From positions 1-42,245 of the forward strand of contig CALDVP010000142.1 in assembly GCA_937924195.1 (NCBI GenBank): a stretch of 42,245 bases of DNA, written 5' to 3'. Positions within the stretch are counted from its first letter, which is position 1. Each line of letters starts with the position of its first letter. Below, piece by piece: positions 27,682-36,517 of the stretch. The DNA is from an uncultured Lysobacterales bacterium (GTDB lineage: Bacteria; Pseudomonadota; Gammaproteobacteria; Xanthomonadales; Ahniellaceae). Position numbers and translations under genes: made by a program. The notes under the pieces were generated by a model. The model did not search any database. It had not been told where the DNA came from and was given only the letters and a program-made list of their open reading frames with translations.

Positions 27682-29157
27682 TCACAAGCCACTCGCCGCC
27701 TGCGCGACGGCACGGAACAGCGCGCGGCCCTTGTTCATCGTCTCCTCCCATTCCTTCCCGGGGTCCGAGTCATGGACGATGCCGGCGCCGGCCTGGATAT
27801 GCAGCATGCCGTCCTGGATCACCGCGGTACGAATCGCGATCGCGGTGTCGGCATCGCCGTTCCACGCGAGATAGCCGACCGCGCCCGAGTAGATGTTGCG
27901 GCGGACCGGCTCGAGCTCACGGATCACCTCGAGTGCGCGGATTTTCGGGGCGCCCGAGACGGTGCCGGCCGGGAAGGTCGCCCGCAGCGCGTCGGCGAAC
28001 GAGAGACCGGGCTTCAAGATTCCCTCGACCTGACTGACGATATGCATCACGTGCGAGTAGCGCTCGATCGCGAACGTCTCGGTCACCGCGACGCTGCCGG
28101 GCACCGCCACGCGGCCGACGTCGTTGCGCCCGAGGTCGATCAGCATCAGGTGCTCGGCACGCTCCTTCGGATCGGCCAGCAGCTCGACCTCGAGCGCGCG
28201 GTCCTCCTCGGGAGTCGCGCCACGCGGACGAGTGCCGGCGATCGGCCGCACCGTGATCCGGCCGCCGCTGAGCCGCACCAGGATCTCGGGCGAGGCGCCG
28301 ACGACCTGGGTCGCGCCGAGGTCGAGGAAGTACATGTACGGCGAGGGGTTCAGCGCGCGCAGCGCGCGGTAGACATCGACCGGACGGGCCCGGAACGGGA
28401 TCGACAGCCGCTGCGAGAGCACCACCTGGAAGATGTCGCCGGCGCGGATGTAATCCTGGCTCCTCCGAACCGCGGCCTCGAAGCCTTCACGCGTGAAGCC
28501 CGACACGAAGTGCGACTCGTCGAGCGCCTGCGGGTCGAGCATGTCCGGGTAGCTCGAGCCGGCGTGGCGCAGGCGGTGCGCGAGCTGGTCGAGCCGACGC
28601 TGCGCTTGCGCGTAGGCGTGCGGCCGCGATGGATCGGCATGGACGATCAGGTACAGCCGCCCCTTCAAGTTGTCGAAGACCGCGATCTCCTCCGAGAGCA
28701 TCAGCAGTGCCTCGGGCGTGCCGAGCGTGTCGGGCGTGTCGCCGCCTTCGAGCCGCGGCTCGATCCAGCCGATGCACTCGAAGCCGAAGTAGCCGACCAG
28801 CCCGCCCGAGAATCCAGGGAGTCCGTCGACTGGCGCGACGCGATAGCGCTCGCGCAGCGCCTCGACTTCGGCCAGCGGATCGTCGACCTCGCGCCGCTCG
28901 ATCACCTCGCCGAGCTCGCGCACCACCAACGTGCGGCCCCAGAAGGCGTGCACCCGGCTCGCCGGCAGGCCGATGATCGAATAGCGGCCGAAGGCCTCGC
29001 CGCCCTGCACCGACTCGAACAGGTAGGTGTGCGGGCCGTCGGCCAGCTTCAGGTAGACCGACAGCGGCGTGTCGAGGTCGGACAGCACCTCGCGCACCAG
29101 CGGGATGCGGTTGTAACCGGCGGCGGCGAAGTCGTCGAACTCGGTCCTGGACAGCAT
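27682..29157 (-). CDS. trpE: Anthranilate synthase component I TrpE
   Basis: This 491-residue chorismate-binding enzyme makes anthranilate from chorismate and ammonia. The N-terminal regulatory part carries [19 protein letters not shown] at about residues 45-63, where tryptophan binds. The catalytic half has [28 protein letters not shown], the E-D-x-x-E-like [19 protein letters not shown] block, and [19 protein letters not shown]. The length is normal. It heads trpE-G-D-C. A CATAAT -10-like hexamer lies 23 bases upstream, and GGAG sits about nine bases before the ATG. No leader peptide rich in Trp codons is visible, so attenuation of the E. coli type is unlikely here. Confidence 0.97.
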   Translation of the reverse strand: MLSRTEFDDFAAAGYNRIPLVREVLSDLDTPLSVYLKLADGPHTYLFESVQGGEAFGRYSIIGLPASRVHAFWGRTLVVRELGEVIERREVDDPLAEVEALRERYRVAPVDGLPGFSGGLVGYFGFECIGWIEPRLEGGDTPDTLGTPEALLMLSEEIAVFDNLKGRLYLIVHADPSRPHAYAQAQRRLDQLAHRLRHAGSSYPDMLDPQALDESHFVSGFTREGFEAAVRRSQDYIRAGDIFQVVLSQRLSIPFRARPVDVYRALRALNPSPYMYFLDLGATQVVGASPEILVRLSGGRITVRPIAGTRPRGATPEEDRALEVELLADPKERAEHLMLIDLGRNDVGRVAVPGSVAVTETFAIERYSHVMHIVSQVEGILKPGLSFADALRATFPAGTVSGAPKIRALEVIRELEPVRRNIYSGAVGYLAWNGDADTAIAIRTAVIQDGMLHIQAGAGIVHDSDPGKEWEETMNKGRALFRAVAQAASGL

Positions 29158-29180
29158 GACGGGGCTCCGGCGAGTCGGCG

Positions 29181-29186
29181 ATTATG
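29181..29186 (-). promoter_or_regulatory. -10-like hexamer of the trp operon
   Basis: CATAAT read on the minus strand ends 23 bases before the trpE ATG. The 60-base gap between the kinase stop and trpE leaves little room for a leader peptide or attenuator hairpins. Confidence 0.4.
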
Positions 29187-29217
29187 GCGGCAGGGTGAGG
29201 TGCCGGCCGTCGACGAG

Positions 29218-31215
29218 TCACGGCCGCCGCCGAGCCATCCCGAGGAGGCGCATCCGGAAGCCGACGCCGTGGCCATCGGCGAGGTTCTCGGCGCGGGCCT
29301 CGCCGCGGTGCAGCTCGGCGACCAGGCGCACCACGAAGAGCCCGAGGCCGAGGTGCGGGGTTTCGCCGCCCGGGCGCTCGCGCACGCTGACCAGTGAGTG
29401 GAACAGTCGCTCGCCCATCTTCTCCGGCAGTGGCGGGCCGGAGTTCTCGACCGAGAGCTCGGCGCCGTCCTCGAGCGCGCGCAGACGCAGGCGGATCCAG
29501 CCATCGGCCGGCGTGAACGAGCGCGCGTTGTCGACCAGCTTGTCGAGCGCCTGCGCGACCAGGTCGGGGGCGCCGTGGATCGACACGGTCGAGCCCGGCA
29601 CGTCGAGTTCGAGCACGCGCGGGGCGATCAGGTCGCGGTAGGCCTCGGCGCAGGTACGGACCAGCGCCGCAAGATCGAAGTCCTCGCCCTCGGCGTTCTG
29701 GATCGCATGCTCCATCCGTTGCGCCTCGCTCATCGCACGCAGGATGCCGGCAAGCCGATCGGCGCCCTCGCGCGCCCGCGCCGCGTACTTGCGTGCTGGG
29801 GGCGTCAGCATCTCGTGCTCGAGGTTGTCGAGCGAAGAGCGCACGATTGCGAGCGGCGTCGCGAGCTCGTGCGAGAGCTTGCTGGCCAGCGTCTTCAGAT
29901 ACTCGTTGTAGTCGCCGATCTCACGCAGCAGGCGCGAGAAACTGCGTGCGAGATCGCCGAGATCGTCGTCGGCCTCGAGATGCGGCAGGCCGATGCCGAG
30001 GCGATCGTCGGTCGGTAGCGCGCGCTCGGCGGCATTGCGCAGGCGCCGGATCCGCAGCGACAGGCGTCCGGCGTAAGCCACCAGCAGCAGCACTGCGATC
30101 AGCACCGCGGCGAGGCTCGCCGCCATCACCCCGAACACCGCGCGGTTCGCCAGCACCAGCAGCGCTTCGGACTGCTCCTCGAGCACGATCGCGCCGCCCG
30201 GCTGCGAACCGGCACCGACCGGCACCGCGGCGCTGACGATCACGCTGCCGGCCTCGCGCGTCGGTCGCACGGCGCTGGCGCCGATGCCGGTCAGCGCCTG
30301 CCAGACCAGGGGCGCGTCGAGCCGAGATCGTTCGGGCGCAAGGCCCGCCGGATCTTCGATCTCGGGTGCCAGCAACCATTCGTAGAACAGGGTCGGTAGG
30401 AGGCCCACCTGGCGCGGCGCGTCGGGCGGCGGCAGGTCACCGGCCCGGCCGAGCACCCAGCCTTCAGCCGAGACCAGCCGGACGCGGGCCCCGGGTGGGA
30501 CGAGCTGGGCCAAGACCGAATCGATCGCCGGGCTCGGGCGTACGATCGGCAGCAGATCACCGCCGGCCAGCGATAGGCGGCGGGTGCGCCCGGCGTCGTC
30601 GTGGTCCTCGACCACCACGGCCAGGGCATCGACCGGTGCCCCGGTGGCGATTGCCATCTCGATCCGGTACCCATCGGCCGTTTCCAGCCACTCCCCGCGC
30701 GGCCGCACGTCGCCGAGCGGGGACACGGTCAGCGTCTGGATCGATCCGGGCGCGGCATTGCCAATGCGCCAGCGCCCGCTGCCGGTCGTGCCGGTGAGTG
30801 CGAGCTCGACCCGATCCCCAGGTAGGGCCAGGGGGTCGTCGACGTCGACGCGTTGGCGACTGCCATCCCGGACCTCGACCAGCAGGTAGAGCACGCCGGC
30901 GTGCTCCCCGACGCGCAGCCGCCACGGCGCCGGCGATCCGCGCACCGCTTCGATCGACGCGGGCCAGTCGGCCGGGGACCCGTCCAGGACCGGCGCCACG
31001 GGGAGCGGCGCGGCATAGATCCCGGCGCCCGGTCGGGGCAAGGCGACGCCAGCGGCCGCGACTGCGCGCGAGATCGTGGCCGCGGTCGCGATCTGCGCCC
31101 GCTCTTGACCCTCGCGCAGCAGCGCCTCGATCTGGCGCACCAGCTGCCAACCACCGAACGGCAGGGCCAGCGCGGCAGCAAGGATCAACAGCAGGGTGCC
31201 ACGGAGGCGAAACAT
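29218..31215 (-). CDS. Membrane sensor histidine kinase with CBM9-like extracytoplasmic domain
   Basis: This 665-residue kinase has one N-terminal membrane helix (about residues 7-25) and a large periplasmic part. At about 73-205 the periplasmic part resembles a CBM9-like/DOMON-type beta sandwich (VAPVLDGSPADWP, LYLLVEVRDGS, GDRVELAL). A second membrane helix at about 362-382 is followed by a HAMP-like linker. The H-box is KLSHELATPLAIVRSSLDNL with phospho-acceptor His449; the N-box is ALDKLVDNARSFTPADG and the G-box HLGLGLFVVRLVAEL. From memory, the architecture resembles the histidine kinases of proteobacterial dedicated sortase systems, but no sortase and no response regulator is present. 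I chose the ATG at 31215 because it precedes the first membrane helix. It is divergent from the TonB operon, which it may control. Confidence 0.85.
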   Translation of the reverse strand: MFRLRGTLLLILAAALALPFGGWQLVRQIEALLREGQERAQIATAATISRAVAAAGVALPRPGAGIYAAPLPVAPVLDGSPADWPASIEAVRGSPAPWRLRVGEHAGVLYLLVEVRDGSRQRVDVDDPLALPGDRVELALTGTTGSGRWRIGNAAPGSIQTLTVSPLGDVRPRGEWLETADGYRIEMAIATGAPVDALAVVVEDHDDAGRTRRLSLAGGDLLPIVRPSPAIDSVLAQLVPPGARVRLVSAEGWVLGRAGDLPPPDAPRQVGLLPTLFYEWLLAPEIEDPAGLAPERSRLDAPLVWQALTGIGASAVRPTREAGSVIVSAAVPVGAGSQPGGAIVLEEQSEALLVLANRAVFGVMAASLAAVLIAVLLLVAYAGRLSLRIRRLRNAAERALPTDDRLGIGLPHLEADDDLGDLARSFSRLLREIGDYNEYLKTLASKLSHELATPLAIVRSSLDNLEHEMLTPPARKYAARAREGADRLAGILRAMSEAQRMEHAIQNAEGEDFDLAALVRTCAEAYRDLIAPRVLELDVPGSTVSIHGAPDLVAQALDKLVDNARSFTPADGWIRLRLRALEDGAELSVENSGPPLPEKMGERLFHSLVSVRERPGGETPHLGLGLFVVRLVAELHRGEARAENLADGHGVGFRMRLLGMARRRP

Positions 31216-31419
31216 CGATCGGCCACGATTTCGGGCTCCGAATCGTAGTGCCCCTGGGTGAGTCCGCCAGACCGACCCGCGAAGCCGAGCCGGCAATGCA
31301 GGCCCGGAGCTTCTGTCATATCGATGAAACATGAGAGCAACCGAAGTGAAAGCCGCGATTCATACGCTGCCGCGACGCGGTTGGCTTCCCGCCCGCGTCC
31401 GCACCTGAAGGAACTCCCG
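31216..31419. promoter_or_regulatory. Divergent control region between sensor kinase and TonB operon
   Basis: These 204 bases hold no gene that I can support. They must contain the promoters of the kinase (leftwards) and of the eight-kilobase TonB operon (rightwards). The segment at about 31310-31345 is clearly more AT-rich than its surroundings and contains the half PHO-box-like element given separately. GAAGGA about six bases before the ATG at 31420 is a good ribosome binding site. Confidence 0.45.
31313..31330 (+). promoter_or_regulatory. Half-conserved PHO-box-like element
   Basis: CTGTCAT at 31313-31319 matches the first PhoB half-site (CTGTCAY) perfectly. At the expected 11-base period the second half, ATGAAAC at 31324-31330, keeps only four of seven positions. 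It lies about 90 bases upstream of the DUF3450 gene. Taken alone it is weak; its value is that a better box occurs downstream in the same locus. Confidence 0.3.
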
Positions 31420-32193
31420 ATGAGTCCGATCCTGCGCCTCGCACCGGCCGCTGCCCTCGCGGCCCTGTTGCTGACTCCGCTGTCTGTCGCCGCCGACGAG
31501 GCCGACGAGCTTGCCCGGCGCCTGATTGCGCTGCGCGGCGAGGTCGAACAGCTGAATGCCGAGCTCGAACTCAAGCGGGAGGAGCAGCGCGCGACCCTGC
31601 TCGGCCTCACCCAGCAGCGCGCGCAACTCGAGGCAGACCTGAAGCGCCAGGAGTTGGCGGCGCGCGAGGCGCGCGACCGGCTGGCTCAGGCGACCGAGGC
31701 CGAGGCCGGCGCCGGCGTCGCCGGTGACGCGCTGAAACCCGTGTTGGCGACGGCGCTCGACGAGCTCGCCGCGGCCGTGCGGGCCGGGCTGCCGTTCAAG
31801 ACCGAGGAGCGGCTCGCCGCGATCGAGGCCATCCGCGTGGAGATCGACTCCGGCCGGCTGCCACCGCATCGCGCTGCGAATCGCGTCTGGGCCTTCATCG
31901 AGGACGAGTTCCGGCTCGCCCGCGAGACGGGTCTCCACCAGCAGACGCTGACGCTCGATGGCCGGCAGGTCTTCGCCGAGGTGGCGAAGATCGGTAACGT
32001 GATGTTGTTCTGGCGGACCAAGGATCGCCGTTACGGCCAGGCCCGCCGCGCCGGCCGCGGCTGGGAGTTCGTCGAGCTCACGGATGAACCGGCACGGGGC
32101 CAGGTCCGCGCCTTCTTCGACTCGCTCGACAAGCAGATTCGGCAGGGCTACTTCGAATTGCCGAACGCACTGGCGCAGGCCGGGAGCCGCTGA
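31420..32193 (+). CDS. DUF3450-family periplasmic coiled-coil protein (TonB2-type operon)
   Basis: This 257-residue protein has a signal peptide (about residues 1-25, ending SVAADE) and then a long coiled coil (about 27-110, with GEVEQLNAELELKREEQ). A C-terminal globular part includes VWAFIEDEFRLARE and FAEVAKIGNVMLFWRTKDRRYGQA. This matches DUF3450, found at the head of gene sets with TtpC, ExbB, ExbD, TonB and a TPR protein in Vibrio, Shewanella and xanthomonads. Its role is not known in detail; the context says that it helps the periplasmic part of a TonB energy module. I chose the ATG at 31420 because it starts the signal peptide and has a good ribosome binding site. It is separated from the next start by a single base. 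Confidence 0.85.
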   Translation: MSPILRLAPAAALAALLLTPLSVAADEADELARRLIALRGEVEQLNAELELKREEQRATLLGLTQQRAQLEADLKRQELAAREARDRLAQATEAEAGAGVAGDALKPVLATALDELAAAVRAGLPFKTEERLAAIEAIRVEIDSGRLPPHRAANRVWAFIEDEFRLARETGLHQQTLTLDGRQVFAEVAKIGNVMLFWRTKDRRYGQARRAGRGWEFVELTDEPARGQVRAFFDSLDKQIRQGYFELPNALAQAGSR

Positions 32194-32194
32194 C

Positions 32195-33625
32195 ATGAAG
32201 TCCATCCGTGACCAACTGCCGCTGCTCGCGGTCGCCGTGTTCGCGCTGACCGGCGCCGTCCACGCCCAGACCACGCCTGCGCCGGCCGACCCGACGCCCG
32301 CTGCCACACCGACCCCGCAGGCTGCGCCGGCGCCGACCGTCTCGCTCGCCGACGCCTACCGCCGCGAGTTCGCATTCCTCGAGGCGCAGAAGCGCGAACT
32401 GACGGCGCGTATCGCCGAGTCGACCCGCAGTTTCGAGGCTGACCGCACGCGCCTCGAGCGCGAGGTCGCCTCGCTCGAGGGTCGCGTGCTCGCGGCGCGC
32501 AACGAGGCCGAGGCCTTTGCGCGCGAACTGGTCCTGTCCGACCAGCGCCAGGAAGCGATAGAAGCCCAAAGCCAGCTGCTTGCCGCGACCTTCGCACAGG
32601 CGGAGGCCAGTCTGTCGGGCCTCGGTAGCGACCTCCTCGCCGAATCCTCGTACCGCGACGCCGATGACGCGGTGCGCCTCGCCCGCGTATTCGAGGCGGC
32701 GCGCGATCGCATCGCCGAGTCGGCCCGGGTCCGCACCGAGCCCGGAAAGTTCTTCCTCGAGGACGGTACCGAGGTCTCGGGCACGCTGGTGCGGATCGGC
32801 AACGTCGCGACGCTCGGTGTCAGTCCGCAGGGGGCCGGCGCGCTGGCGCCTGCCGGCGGGGGCGGTTTCAAGCTGTGGGACCGTGGCGCGTCCGCGGATG
32901 TCGCGCGTGCCCTGGCCCAGGGCCAGACGGTGCCGACGCTCAGGCTTTTTCTGTATGAGAACCCCAACACTGCGGTCGAACGGCCGGTCGAGAAGACGCT
33001 CGGCAAATGGTTGGCCTCGGGTGGGGCGATCGGCTATGTGATCGTCGGGCTCGGCCTGCTTGGCGTGCTGCTCGCGATCCTGCGCGCGGTGTTCCTGAAG
33101 AACGCCGGCGCGCGCGTGCATCAGATCATCGACGGGGTCAGTGCGCCGCTCGCGCAGGGACGGATCGCAGACGCGATCGAGGCCTGCAAGCGACACAAAG
33201 GGTCCGCGGCGCGCGTCGTCACCGCGGCGCTGCGCAACATCGATCGTGATCGCGAGCATCTCGAGGACATCATCTCGGAATCGATCCTGCACGAGTCGGG
33301 CCACCTGAATCGCTTTGGGCCCTTCATCCTGCTGATCGCCGCGGTCGCACCGCTCCTCGGCCTGCTCGGCACCGTGACCGGCATGATCCAGACCTTCGAT
33401 GTGATCACCGAGTTCGGCACCTCCGATCCGAAGCTGCTCTCAGGCGGCATCTCGGTGGCGCTGGTCACGACCCAGCTCGGCTTGATCGTCGCGATCCCGA
33501 CCTTGCTGGTCGGCAACCTGCTGAACGGCTGGGCCGAGCGGATCAAGGACGACATGGAGAAGGCCGCGCTCAAGGTCGTGAACCTCTACAACGACGCGCG
33601 CGCCGCCGCGCCGCGCGCCGGCTGA
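32195..33625 (+). CDS. TtpC-like MotA/TolQ/ExbB proton channel protein with periplasmic N-domain
   Basis: This 476-residue protein joins a signal peptide (MKSIRD to VHAQ, about 1-25), a Pro/Ala linker, a periplasmic coiled-coil domain (about 50-150) and a small beta domain (about 185-265). A C-terminal ExbB/TolQ-type channel follows, with membrane segments at about 276-298, 370-395 and 420-445. The channel signature FGPFILLIAAVAPLLGLLGTVTGMIQTFDVI is intact. The long periplasmic extension distinguishes TtpC from ordinary ExbB (about 230 residues). In Vibrio, TtpC is needed for TonB2 function together with ExbB2 and ExbD2. It is the second gene of this operon, followed after 28 bases by the short ExbB. 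Confidence 0.9.
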   Translation: MKSIRDQLPLLAVAVFALTGAVHAQTTPAPADPTPAATPTPQAAPAPTVSLADAYRREFAFLEAQKRELTARIAESTRSFEADRTRLEREVASLEGRVLAARNEAEAFARELVLSDQRQEAIEAQSQLLAATFAQAEASLSGLGSDLLAESSYRDADDAVRLARVFEAARDRIAESARVRTEPGKFFLEDGTEVSGTLVRIGNVATLGVSPQGAGALAPAGGGGFKLWDRGASADVARALAQGQTVPTLRLFLYENPNTAVERPVEKTLGKWLASGGAIGYVIVGLGLLGVLLAILRAVFLKNAGARVHQIIDGVSAPLAQGRIADAIEACKRHKGSAARVVTAALRNIDRDREHLEDIISESILHESGHLNRFGPFILLIAAVAPLLGLLGTVTGMIQTFDVITEFGTSDPKLLSGGISVALVTTQLGLIVAIPTLLVGNLLNGWAERIKDDMEKAALKVVNLYNDARAAAPRAG

Positions 33626-33653
33626 TCTGGGACGGGCGCCCGGGGTCATCGCC

Positions 33654-34292
33654 ATGCTGCGCGAATTCACCGAGATCACCGACCTTTGGAGCGCGCTTCA
33701 CGCCTTCTATGTCTACCTGTCGCTCGGCGGCTGGGTGATGTGGGCGATCCTCGCGGTCGCGCTGGTACTCGGCTGGGCGCTGGGCCGGCGCTCTGCGGTG
33801 CTGCGCCGAGGCAGTGACAAGAACGTGCGCGTGCTGCTGCGGCGCGTCGAGGAAGGCCGGGCCAATCCGCCGAATGGCATCGTCGACGTCGCGATCCAGC
33901 GTGGCCTTGCGCTGAAGCAGGCGGGCAAGCCGAACCTTCGCCGCTACCTCGATGAGGCCTTCTTTGACCTCGAGTCCGACTTGAAGCGGCACTCGATCCT
34001 GGTCACGACGCTGGTTTTGATCGCACCGCTGCTGGGTCTGCTAGGGACGGTTTCCGGAATGATCGTGACCTTCGACTCGCTGGCCGAGATGGCCCTGTTC
34101 ACCCAAGACGGCGGCATCGCGGCGGGCATCTCGACCGCGCTCTTCACCACCCAGATGGGGCTGGTGGTTGCCGTCCCCGGAATGATCGCCAAGGGCATCC
34201 TCGATCGCCGGCAGCAGCAGATCGCGATCGACCTCGCCCAGATCAAGGACATCCTGACGAGTTCGCCCGGGCCGACGGAGGCCAGCCCATGA
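33654..34292 (+). CDS. exbB: ExbB-type biopolymer transport protein
   Basis: This 212-residue inner-membrane protein forms the ring of the proton channel that powers TonB. It has three membrane segments at about 25-43, 115-140 and 158-180. The family block LIAPLLGLLGTVSGMIVTFDSLAEM and the third-helix ISTALFTTQMGLVVAVPGMIAKG are present. It is the short ExbB partner of the longer TtpC-like protein upstream, so the operon encodes two channel proteins, as in TonB2 systems. The ATG at 33654 is the only suitable start. Its stop overlaps exbD (ATGA). Confidence 0.93.
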   Translation: MLREFTEITDLWSALHAFYVYLSLGGWVMWAILAVALVLGWALGRRSAVLRRGSDKNVRVLLRRVEEGRANPPNGIVDVAIQRGLALKQAGKPNLRRYLDEAFFDLESDLKRHSILVTTLVLIAPLLGLLGTVSGMIVTFDSLAEMALFTQDGGIAAGISTALFTTQMGLVVAVPGMIAKGILDRRQQQIAIDLAQIKDILTSSPGPTEASP

Positions 34293-34699
34293 TTCGCCGT
34301 GAGCGCAAGGTCCAGGAAGGCAGCGTCGACCTGACGCCGATGATCGACATGACCTTCATCCTGCTGATCTTCTTCATGGTCTCGACGACCTTCGTCAAAG
34401 ACTTGAAGATCGACATCAACCGCCCGGGCGCGAGCACCGCCCAGGTGGCATCGACCAAGGCCGTGCGCCTCTACATCGACAAGGCCGGCGAGGTCTACCT
34501 CGAGGGCGAGCCGGTGCGCGTTTGGGTGATCCAAAGCCGCGTGCGTGACCTCCTGCGCGCCTCGACCAACAAGAGCGTGCTGGTCGTGACCGACGAGATC
34601 GTCCCCTCGGGTCGCCTGGTCGAGGTCGTCGACCAGGCGCGCGCGGCTGGCGCCGAGGACATCGGCGTCGCGACCGTGGCCGAGGCCGGCGCCGGCTGA
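34289..34699 (+). CDS. exbD: ExbD-type biopolymer transport protein
   Basis: This 136-residue protein has one membrane helix (about residues 18-36), in which the essential proton-carrying Asp20 lies in the motif DLTPMIDMTFILLIFFMV. The periplasmic domain that contacts TonB and peptidoglycan follows. The length and the D-x-TPMIDxxFxLLIFF signature are typical. It is translationally coupled to exbB by a 4-base overlap and followed by tonB two bases after its stop. Confidence 0.95.
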   Translation: MIRRERKVQEGSVDLTPMIDMTFILLIFFMVSTTFVKDLKIDINRPGASTAQVASTKAVRLYIDKAGEVYLEGEPVRVWVIQSRVRDLLRASTNKSVLVVTDEIVPSGRLVEVVDQARAAGAEDIGVATVAEAGAG

Positions 34700-34701
34700 C
34701 G

Positions 34702-35346
34702 ATGACTGCGATCACGCTCGACGACGCGCTGCGCGCGCGACTGCTCGGGGCCGCCGGCGCGGCTGCCGCAATGCTGCTCGTGCTCGCCGCGGTGATCGTG
34801 ATGAACACCCAGGCGCTCAAGCGCAATCGTGACGACGGCATCGCTGGTACTGCGATCCAGGTGCAGCGCGTCGAGCAGCCGCCGCCGCAGCAGGTGATCG
34901 AGCGCAAGCCGCCGCCGCCGCGGCGTGCGGCTCCGCGCGCTGAACCGATCGTCGGCCTCGAGGGTGCGCTGGCCGGCATGGACTTCGGTCTGCCGCAGTT
35001 CGAGGAGGCCGGGATGCTGGACGCGGCGTCGATCCTCGGCGAGAGCAGCGGAACGATGACCGACGACACCGTCGACCAGCCGCCGCGCCCGGTGGTGCAG
35101 AACCCGATGCCGTATCCGGCCCGCGCCAAGGCGCAAGGGACGACTGGCTACGTGCTGTTGTCGGTGCTGATCGGGCCCACCGGCATGGTCGAGAAGGTGA
35201 GGGTCCTCGAGTCGAGTCCGCCCGGCGTCTTCGACGATGTCGCGGTCGCTGGCGTCCAGACCTGGCGCTTCGAGCCGGCGCAGTACCGCGGCGAGGCGGT
35301 GCGGGTGTGGGCGACGCAGCGCGTCCGCTTCGATCTGGGGCGCTGA
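34702..35346 (+). CDS. tonB: TonB energy transducer
   Basis: This 214-residue protein spans the periplasm to energise outer-membrane receptors. It has an N-terminal membrane anchor (about residues 12-33), then a proline-rich stretch around 54-76 (EQPPPQQVIERKPPPPRR). The C-terminal TonB domain at about 130-214 contains YPARAKAQGTTGYVLLSVLIGPTG and VAGVQTWRFEPAQYRGEAVRVW. The proline-rich segment is short, which fits TonB2-type proteins. The C-terminal domain has the normal family pattern (YP..A...G..G.V...F.I...G.V). It sits between exbD and the TPR gene in the compact operon. Confidence 0.93.
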   Translation: MTAITLDDALRARLLGAAGAAAAMLLVLAAVIVMNTQALKRNRDDGIAGTAIQVQRVEQPPPQQVIERKPPPPRRAAPRAEPIVGLEGALAGMDFGLPQFEEAGMLDAASILGESSGTMTDDTVDQPPRPVVQNPMPYPARAKAQGTTGYVLLSVLIGPTGMVEKVRVLESSPPGVFDDVAVAGVQTWRFEPAQYRGEAVRVWATQRVRFDLGR

Positions 35347-35349
35347 ACG

Positions 35350-36504
35350 ATGGGTCGAGTCATCCTCCCGATCTTGCTCATCCTGCTCGTTGCGCTGGCG
35401 GCCCCGGTCGCGGACGCGCGCAAGCGCAACCCCGAGATCGATTACCTGTCGGTGGCCGAGGTGCTGTTGAGAGACGGCGCGGTCGATCGCGCCGAGGCTG
35501 CGCTGGCAGAAGTCGATCCGGCTGCCGAGGGTGTCGATCTCGCGCGCTACCACACGGTGAGCGGACTGATCGCCTCGCAGCGAAACGACCTCAAGGCCGC
35601 AGCCGCAGCTTTCGAGCAGGCGCTCGCGGCCGGGCAGACCGAGCCGATGGTCGTGCTCTATCTGGCTCAGGCCTACTTCGCCGAGGAGGCGTGGCGCAAG
35701 GTCGTCGATACGATTGCGCGCGGCGGCGAAGCGCTGCAGGACGTCACCGCGGCGTGGTCGATGAGGGCGCACGCAAACTGGATGCTTGGCGAGCGTCAGA
35801 GCGCCCTGGACCTGCTCTCGAACGCCGCCGACCGCTTCCCGGCGAATACCACCTTCACCCGTCGACAAGTCTTCTACCTGATCGAGGCCGGGCTCTACCA
35901 GGAAGCCGCGCGCGTCGCGCGGGCCTTCCTCGCGCGCGGCGACGTCGGCGCCGATGAGTACGCCACCGTCGGTAGTGCCCTGCGCCGCGCGCGCGCCTTC
36001 GACGAGGCGAAGGCGATCCTCGAGGCCGCGCGCCTGCGATTTCCGGCCGACCAGAATCTGGCCAAGGCGCTGGCGCAGGTCTACCTCGAATCGGGACAGA
36101 TGCTGGCCGCCGCCGAGCTGCTGAACCAGGCCGCGCTGATCGACCCTGCCTTGCTGCCAGAGACTGCGGAGCTCTACCGTCGCGCTGGATACCCCATGCA
36201 GGCGCTGGCGCTGAACTCGCGGGTTCCGGATTCGTCGCGGAAGCTCAAGCAGCGTATCGGCATTCTTGCCGAGCTTCGACGCTACGAACAGATCACGGGG
36301 ATGGCGCGCGCCCTCGAGCGGGCCGGCTTGCTTGCCGATGAAGATGTGCGCTACGCGCTTGCATTTGCCTATTTCCGCGGTGGTGACTTCGAGCGTGCCG
36401 AAAGTCACTTGTCGGCGCTGACGCGCCCCGAGCTGTTCCGCAAGGCCACCGAGCTGCGCCGAATCATGGCTGAGTGCAGCGATTCGCGCTGGAATTGCGG
36501 ATAA
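35350..36504 (+). CDS. Periplasmic TPR-repeat protein of the TonB operon
   Basis: This 384-residue protein has a signal peptide (MGRVILPI to PVADA, about 1-23) and is then almost wholly made of helical tetratricopeptide-like repeats. The clearest repeats are around residues 100-135 (AAAAFEQALAAGQTEPMVVLYLAQAYF) and 215-260 (FDEAKAILEAARLRFPADQNLAKALAQVYLESGQ). TPR genes stand at this position in TonB2 gene sets, for example after tonB2 in Vibrio, and are thought to help contact between TonB and certain receptors. It starts three bases after tonB ends, and its stop lies 13 bases before the receptor gene. Confidence 0.88.
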   Translation: MGRVILPILLILLVALAAPVADARKRNPEIDYLSVAEVLLRDGAVDRAEAALAEVDPAAEGVDLARYHTVSGLIASQRNDLKAAAAAFEQALAAGQTEPMVVLYLAQAYFAEEAWRKVVDTIARGGEALQDVTAAWSMRAHANWMLGERQSALDLLSNAADRFPANTTFTRRQVFYLIEAGLYQEAARVARAFLARGDVGADEYATVGSALRRARAFDEAKAILEAARLRFPADQNLAKALAQVYLESGQMLAAAELLNQAALIDPALLPETAELYRRAGYPMQALALNSRVPDSSRKLKQRIGILAELRRYEQITGMARALERAGLLADEDVRYALAFAYFRGGDFERAESHLSALTRPELFRKATELRRIMAECSDSRWNCG

Positions 36505-36517
36505 GGATCTACCAGTC

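Noticed and set aside
25929-28037. Long open frame (702 codons) opposite trpD and trpG
   Set aside because: It is antisense to strong trp genes, with a low-complexity His/Arg/Asp composition and no recognisable domain. The same applies to 27613-29397 opposite trpE and 39936-41789 opposite the beta-helix gene.
29158-29217. Trp leader peptide and attenuator before trpE
   Set aside because: The 60-base gap has no short reading frame with Trp codons and no paired hairpins.
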